Of a DNA stretch of 6,381 nucleotides, positions 5,413-6,381 are shown piece by piece. The DNA lies in the NCBI GenBank assembly GCA_919902095.1, contig CAKKQL010000118.1:1-6381 (forward strand), in the 5' to 3' direction. The notes under the pieces are model-generated. The model ran no database searches, had not been told where the DNA came from, and saw nothing but the letters and a program-made list of their open reading frames with translations. The stretch's first letter is position 1; every line of letters starts with the position of its first letter. Source of the DNA: Acidiferrobacterales bacterium (GTDB taxonomy: Bacteria > Pseudomonadota > Gammaproteobacteria > Acidiferrobacterales > Sulfurifustaceae). Both the position numbers and the translations under genes were made by a program.

Positions 5413-6381
5413 TCAGGACAGGCCGCGCGCGAGGTCTTGCTTCAGGTCCTCGACATCCTCGAGCCCGACGGAAATACGGATGAACCCGTCGCCGATGCCG
5501 GCCTCCTGGCGCTGCTCGTGCGTCAGGCGCCCGTGGGTGGTCGTGGCCGGGTGGGTAATGGTGCTCTTGGTATCGCCCAGATTCGCGGTGATGGAGATGA
5601 TGCGTGTCGAATCAATCACGCGCCACGCCGCGGCCTGTCCGCCTTCGACCTCGAACGACACGATGCCGCCGAACCCGGACTGTTGCGTCTTGGCGAGCGC
5701 GTGCTGCGGATGCGAGGCCAGTCCCGGATAATACACACGCTTCACTTTTGGCTGCTTTTCCAGCCACTGCGCCAACAGTAAAGCGCTCTTGCTGTGCGCC
5801 TTCATGCGCAGCGAAAGCGTTTCCAGGCCCTTGAGGAACACCCAGGCGTTGAACGGGCTTAAGGACGGGCCGCAGGTACGCAGGAAACCGTAAACTTCTT
5901 TGCCCACCAGTTCCTTGCTGCCGACGATCGCGCCGCCGACGCAGCGCCCCTGGCCGTCGATATATTTCGTCGCCGAATGCACCACGATGTCGGCACCGAG
6001 CTTGAGCGGTTGTTGCAGCGCCGGCGTGCAGAACACGTTGTCCACGACCAGCAGGCAACCCTTACTGTGCGCCAGTTTTGCGAGACGCGCGATATCGGCG
6101 ATCTCCATCAGCGGATTCGATGGGGTTTCGAGGAACAGCAGCCGCGTATTCGGCTTGATGGCCTTTTCCCAGGCGGCGTAATCCGTCTGCGGCACATAAC
6201 TCGTCTCGATGCCGAGCTTGCCGAGGTAGTTGTTGAACAGCAGCACCGTCGCGCCGAAAATGCTGCGCGACGAGACGATGTGGTCGCCGCCCTTGAGCAA
6301 CGCCAGGCAGGTCGAGAGGATCGCGACCATGCCGGAGGCGGTGGCGACGCAGGCGTCGGCGCCCTCGAGCGCCGCCAGGCG
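5413..6381 (-). CDS. metZ: O-succinylhomoserine sulfhydrylase, C-terminal 322 residues (5' end off window)
   Basis: PLP enzyme of the Cys/Met metabolism family that makes homocysteine directly from O-succinylhomoserine and sulfide, for methionine synthesis in the cytoplasm. The reading frame is open to the right edge, where it encodes RLAALEGADACVATASGM, so about 75-80 N-terminal residues are missing. Visible motifs are ETPSNPLMEIADI (fragment residues 85-97) and VVDN with the PLP-contacting Asp114. HSATKYIDGQGRCVGG carries the PLP Schiff-base lysine at fragment residue 139 (codon at 5967-5965). GFGGIVSFE, SLGDTKS-like NLGDTKSTITHPATTTH, and the terminal IRISVGLEDVEDL follow. The HSATKYIDGQGR form is typical of MetZ rather than MetB or MetC, though MetY-like or methionine gamma-lyase-like activity cannot be excluded from sequence alone. 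It is the upstream gene of the metZ - glycerate kinase pair. Confidence 0.94.
   Translation of the reverse strand, partial: RLAALEGADACVATASGMVAILSTCLALLKGGDHIVSSRSIFGATVLLFNNYLGKLGIETSYVPQTDYAAWEKAIKPNTRLLFLETPSNPLMEIADIARLAKLAHSKGCLLVVDNVFCTPALQQPLKLGADIVVHSATKYIDGQGRCVGGAIVGSKELVGKEVYGFLRTCGPSLSPFNAWVFLKGLETLSLRMKAHSKSALLLAQWLEKQPKVKRVYYPGLASHPQHALAKTQQSGFGGIVSFEVEGGQAAAWRVIDSTRIISITANLGDTKSTITHPATTTHGRLTHEQRQEAGIGDGFIRISVGLEDVEDLKQDLARGLS

Noticed and set aside
4939..5781. A 280-codon plus-strand open frame opposite the glycerate kinase and metZ
   Set aside because: It is antisense to two clear enzymes and shows no recognisable domain.

Overview
The window is GC-rich chromosomal DNA, tightly packed with housekeeping genes from what looks like a Gram-negative proteobacterium, most likely a gammaproteobacterium. 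The evidence is lpxH (lipid A synthesis, so an outer membrane), a lipoprotein with a clear lipobox, a MetZ-type O-succinylhomoserine sulfhydrylase, and the cysS / ppiB-lpxH divergent arrangement also known from Escherichia coli. The noncanonical GltX suggests an environmental lineage (sulfur oxidisers such as Acidithiobacillus or Thioalkalivibrio relatives are a guess), but the species cannot be named from the sequence.

Layout. Positions 1-1956 (minus) hold two aminoacyl-tRNA synthetase genes transcribed gltX then cysS; cysS runs off the left edge. A 132-bp divergent intergenic region (1957-2088) carries a near-perfect palindrome and a weak candidate promoter. Positions 2089-3357 (plus) hold ppiB (cyclophilin) and lpxH (UDP-2,3-diacylglucosamine pyrophosphatase), 6 nt apart. 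lpxH meets the next gene tail to tail, the two TAG stops sharing one CTAG. Positions 3354-6381 (minus) hold, in transcription order, metZ (its 5' end is off the right edge), a class II glycerate kinase, and a lipoprotein of unknown function.

The only stretch that does not look like ordinary compact coding DNA is 4062-4160. It is an AT-rich extragenic repeat of about 92 bp with long inverted arms made of 9-bp CAGGATT units, three on the left and two on the right. Its right end supplies the stop codon of the glycerate kinase gene. Its interior contains a good sigma-70-like promoter pointing at the lipoprotein gene, so it may have rewired expression of that gene. This is the most interesting item in the window.

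How the genes fit together: gltX and cysS charge tRNAs for translation, PpiB folds the products, and LpxH makes lipid X on the way to lipid A. MetZ incorporates sulfide into homocysteine for methionine, and the glycerate kinase feeds glycerate into glycolysis as 2-phosphoglycerate. I found no RNA genes, CRISPR arrays, insertion sequences with transposases, or phage genes, and no evidence for a novel multi-gene system.
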